64,000 nucleotides of DNA, taken from NCBI RefSeq assembly GCF_007896435.1, contig NZ_VCBL01000001.1, forward strand, positions 649,345 through 713,344, given 5' to 3'. The notes under the pieces are model-generated. The model was not told the DNA's origin. It made no database searches and saw only the letters and a program-made list of their open reading frames with translations. Position 1 is the stretch's first letter. Each line of letters starts with the position of its first letter. This DNA comes from Rummeliibacillus suwonensis. GTDB taxonomy: Bacteria > Bacillota > Bacilli > Bacillales_A > Planococcaceae. Positions 63,625 to 64,000 of the stretch are shown here, in pieces. The position numbers and the translations under genes are program-made.

Positions 63625-64000
63625 TATTAGTTTTATCATTCCTGTTTAAGTCCTAATGATTGGTTAAATAAAAATATGATTAGTGATGAAAATATCAACT
63701 TTATTGAAATCATTTTGACTTTTATTTCTTCAGTAAAAATACTTGCAGATAAGCAAACACTCATAAATAGAAGTCTACGCATATTAAAAGCTCCCCCACC
63801 AATAGTATCAAGGCTTTGAGAGATCCCCCAATATATTTTAAGAGAAAATAACGGTAATGAGAAAAAGCTCCCCCAATAATTCCCCCCAAAAAACGGTAAA
63901 GTTTTAGCGTTTTTGGGTAGCGGTAAAAAACAAAAAACCTCGCAACCGCTAATATAACGGTAACAAGGTTTTGAGAATGATACACTTTGAAATCCATGAA
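63625..64000. repeat. Right-end region with interspersed short repeats
   Basis: No gene called; a 78-codon minus-strand frame covers it but reads as low-quality sequence. AG(C/A)TCCCCCA occurs at 63789, 63821 and 63866, with CCCCCC at 63882. (A/G)CGGTAA occurs at 63851, 63893, 63920 and 63957, with the inverted AACCGCT at 63944. An outer AAAACCT / AGGTTTT inverted repeat spans 63933-63971. It could be a regulatory or integrase-type site for a gene beyond the window. Confidence 0.5.

Overview
The window looks like chromosome from a low-GC, spore-forming member of the Bacillales, most likely a Planococcaceae species close to Lysinibacillus, Rummeliibacillus or Solibacillus. The evidence is AT-rich DNA with strong AGGAGG-type ribosome binding sites, a CotD-type spore coat gene, T-box leaders in front of leuS and tyrS, and a gene order that follows the Bacillus subtilis ytqA-yttB-leuS and ytgP-ytzG-ytzE-pepV ... 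trmB-ytnP-ytoP-ytpPQR-sftA-murC-ytxGH-aroA-ccpA-acuCBA-acsA ... tyrS backbone. Gene names are from memory of that backbone and of protein motifs; no search was run. I saw no rRNA, tRNA, CRISPR array or prophage.

Layout. 0-5.4 kb: the 5' end of ytqA, an MFS exporter, T-box plus leuS, then a 0.6 kb tandem array of ~19-22 nt units. 5.4-18.2 kb is accessory envelope and signalling DNA: a BAX-inhibitor-like membrane protein, a two-component system, an acidic secreted stalk-domain protein, a second short tandem array related to the first, a small anchored protein, an ApbE flavin transferase with a ferric-reductase-like membrane protein, a second two-component system, and an envelope series (NodB deacetylase, DedA, UgtP-like glycosyltransferase, an unknown protein, a DUF2231 membrane protein). 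18.2-24.5 kb: ytfP-like flavoprotein, MurJ-type flippase, pseudouridine synthase, YtzE and PepV. 24.5-28.4 kb: two ~370 bp miniature transposon-like elements beside a duplicated beta-helix secreted protein. 28.8-58.6 kb: conserved housekeeping DNA covering tRNA modification, thiol redox, DNA translocation, wall precursor synthesis, aromatic amino-acid entry, carbon catabolite control, acetate activation and its acetylation control, a class A penicillin-binding protein and TyrRS. It is interrupted by an unusual long FtsA-like gene. 58.6-64 kb: vitamin-B12-binding-like protein, glutaredoxin, a persulfide-sensing CstR-type repressor with a rhodanese, CotD, a decayed butanediol dehydrogenase gene, and an isochorismatase gene split by a third miniature element.

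The most unusual content is non-coding. (1) A miniature inverted-repeat element family (24615-24984, 25258-25626, 62971-63221) has ~14-15 bp terminal inverted repeats and 9 bp target duplications. (2) A second dispersed, strongly base-paired repeat family begins with TTTTATCCCGC. (3) A small double-hairpin module is embedded in copies of both families. Its outer stem has changed in a compensating way while its two inner hairpins stayed identical, and on one strand the inner hairpins carry GGA in their loops like CsrA/RsmA binding sites. (4) Two tandem arrays 4 kb apart are built from diverged versions of one ~21 nt unit. I consider the module in (3) and the arrays in (4) the best candidates for an undescribed system.
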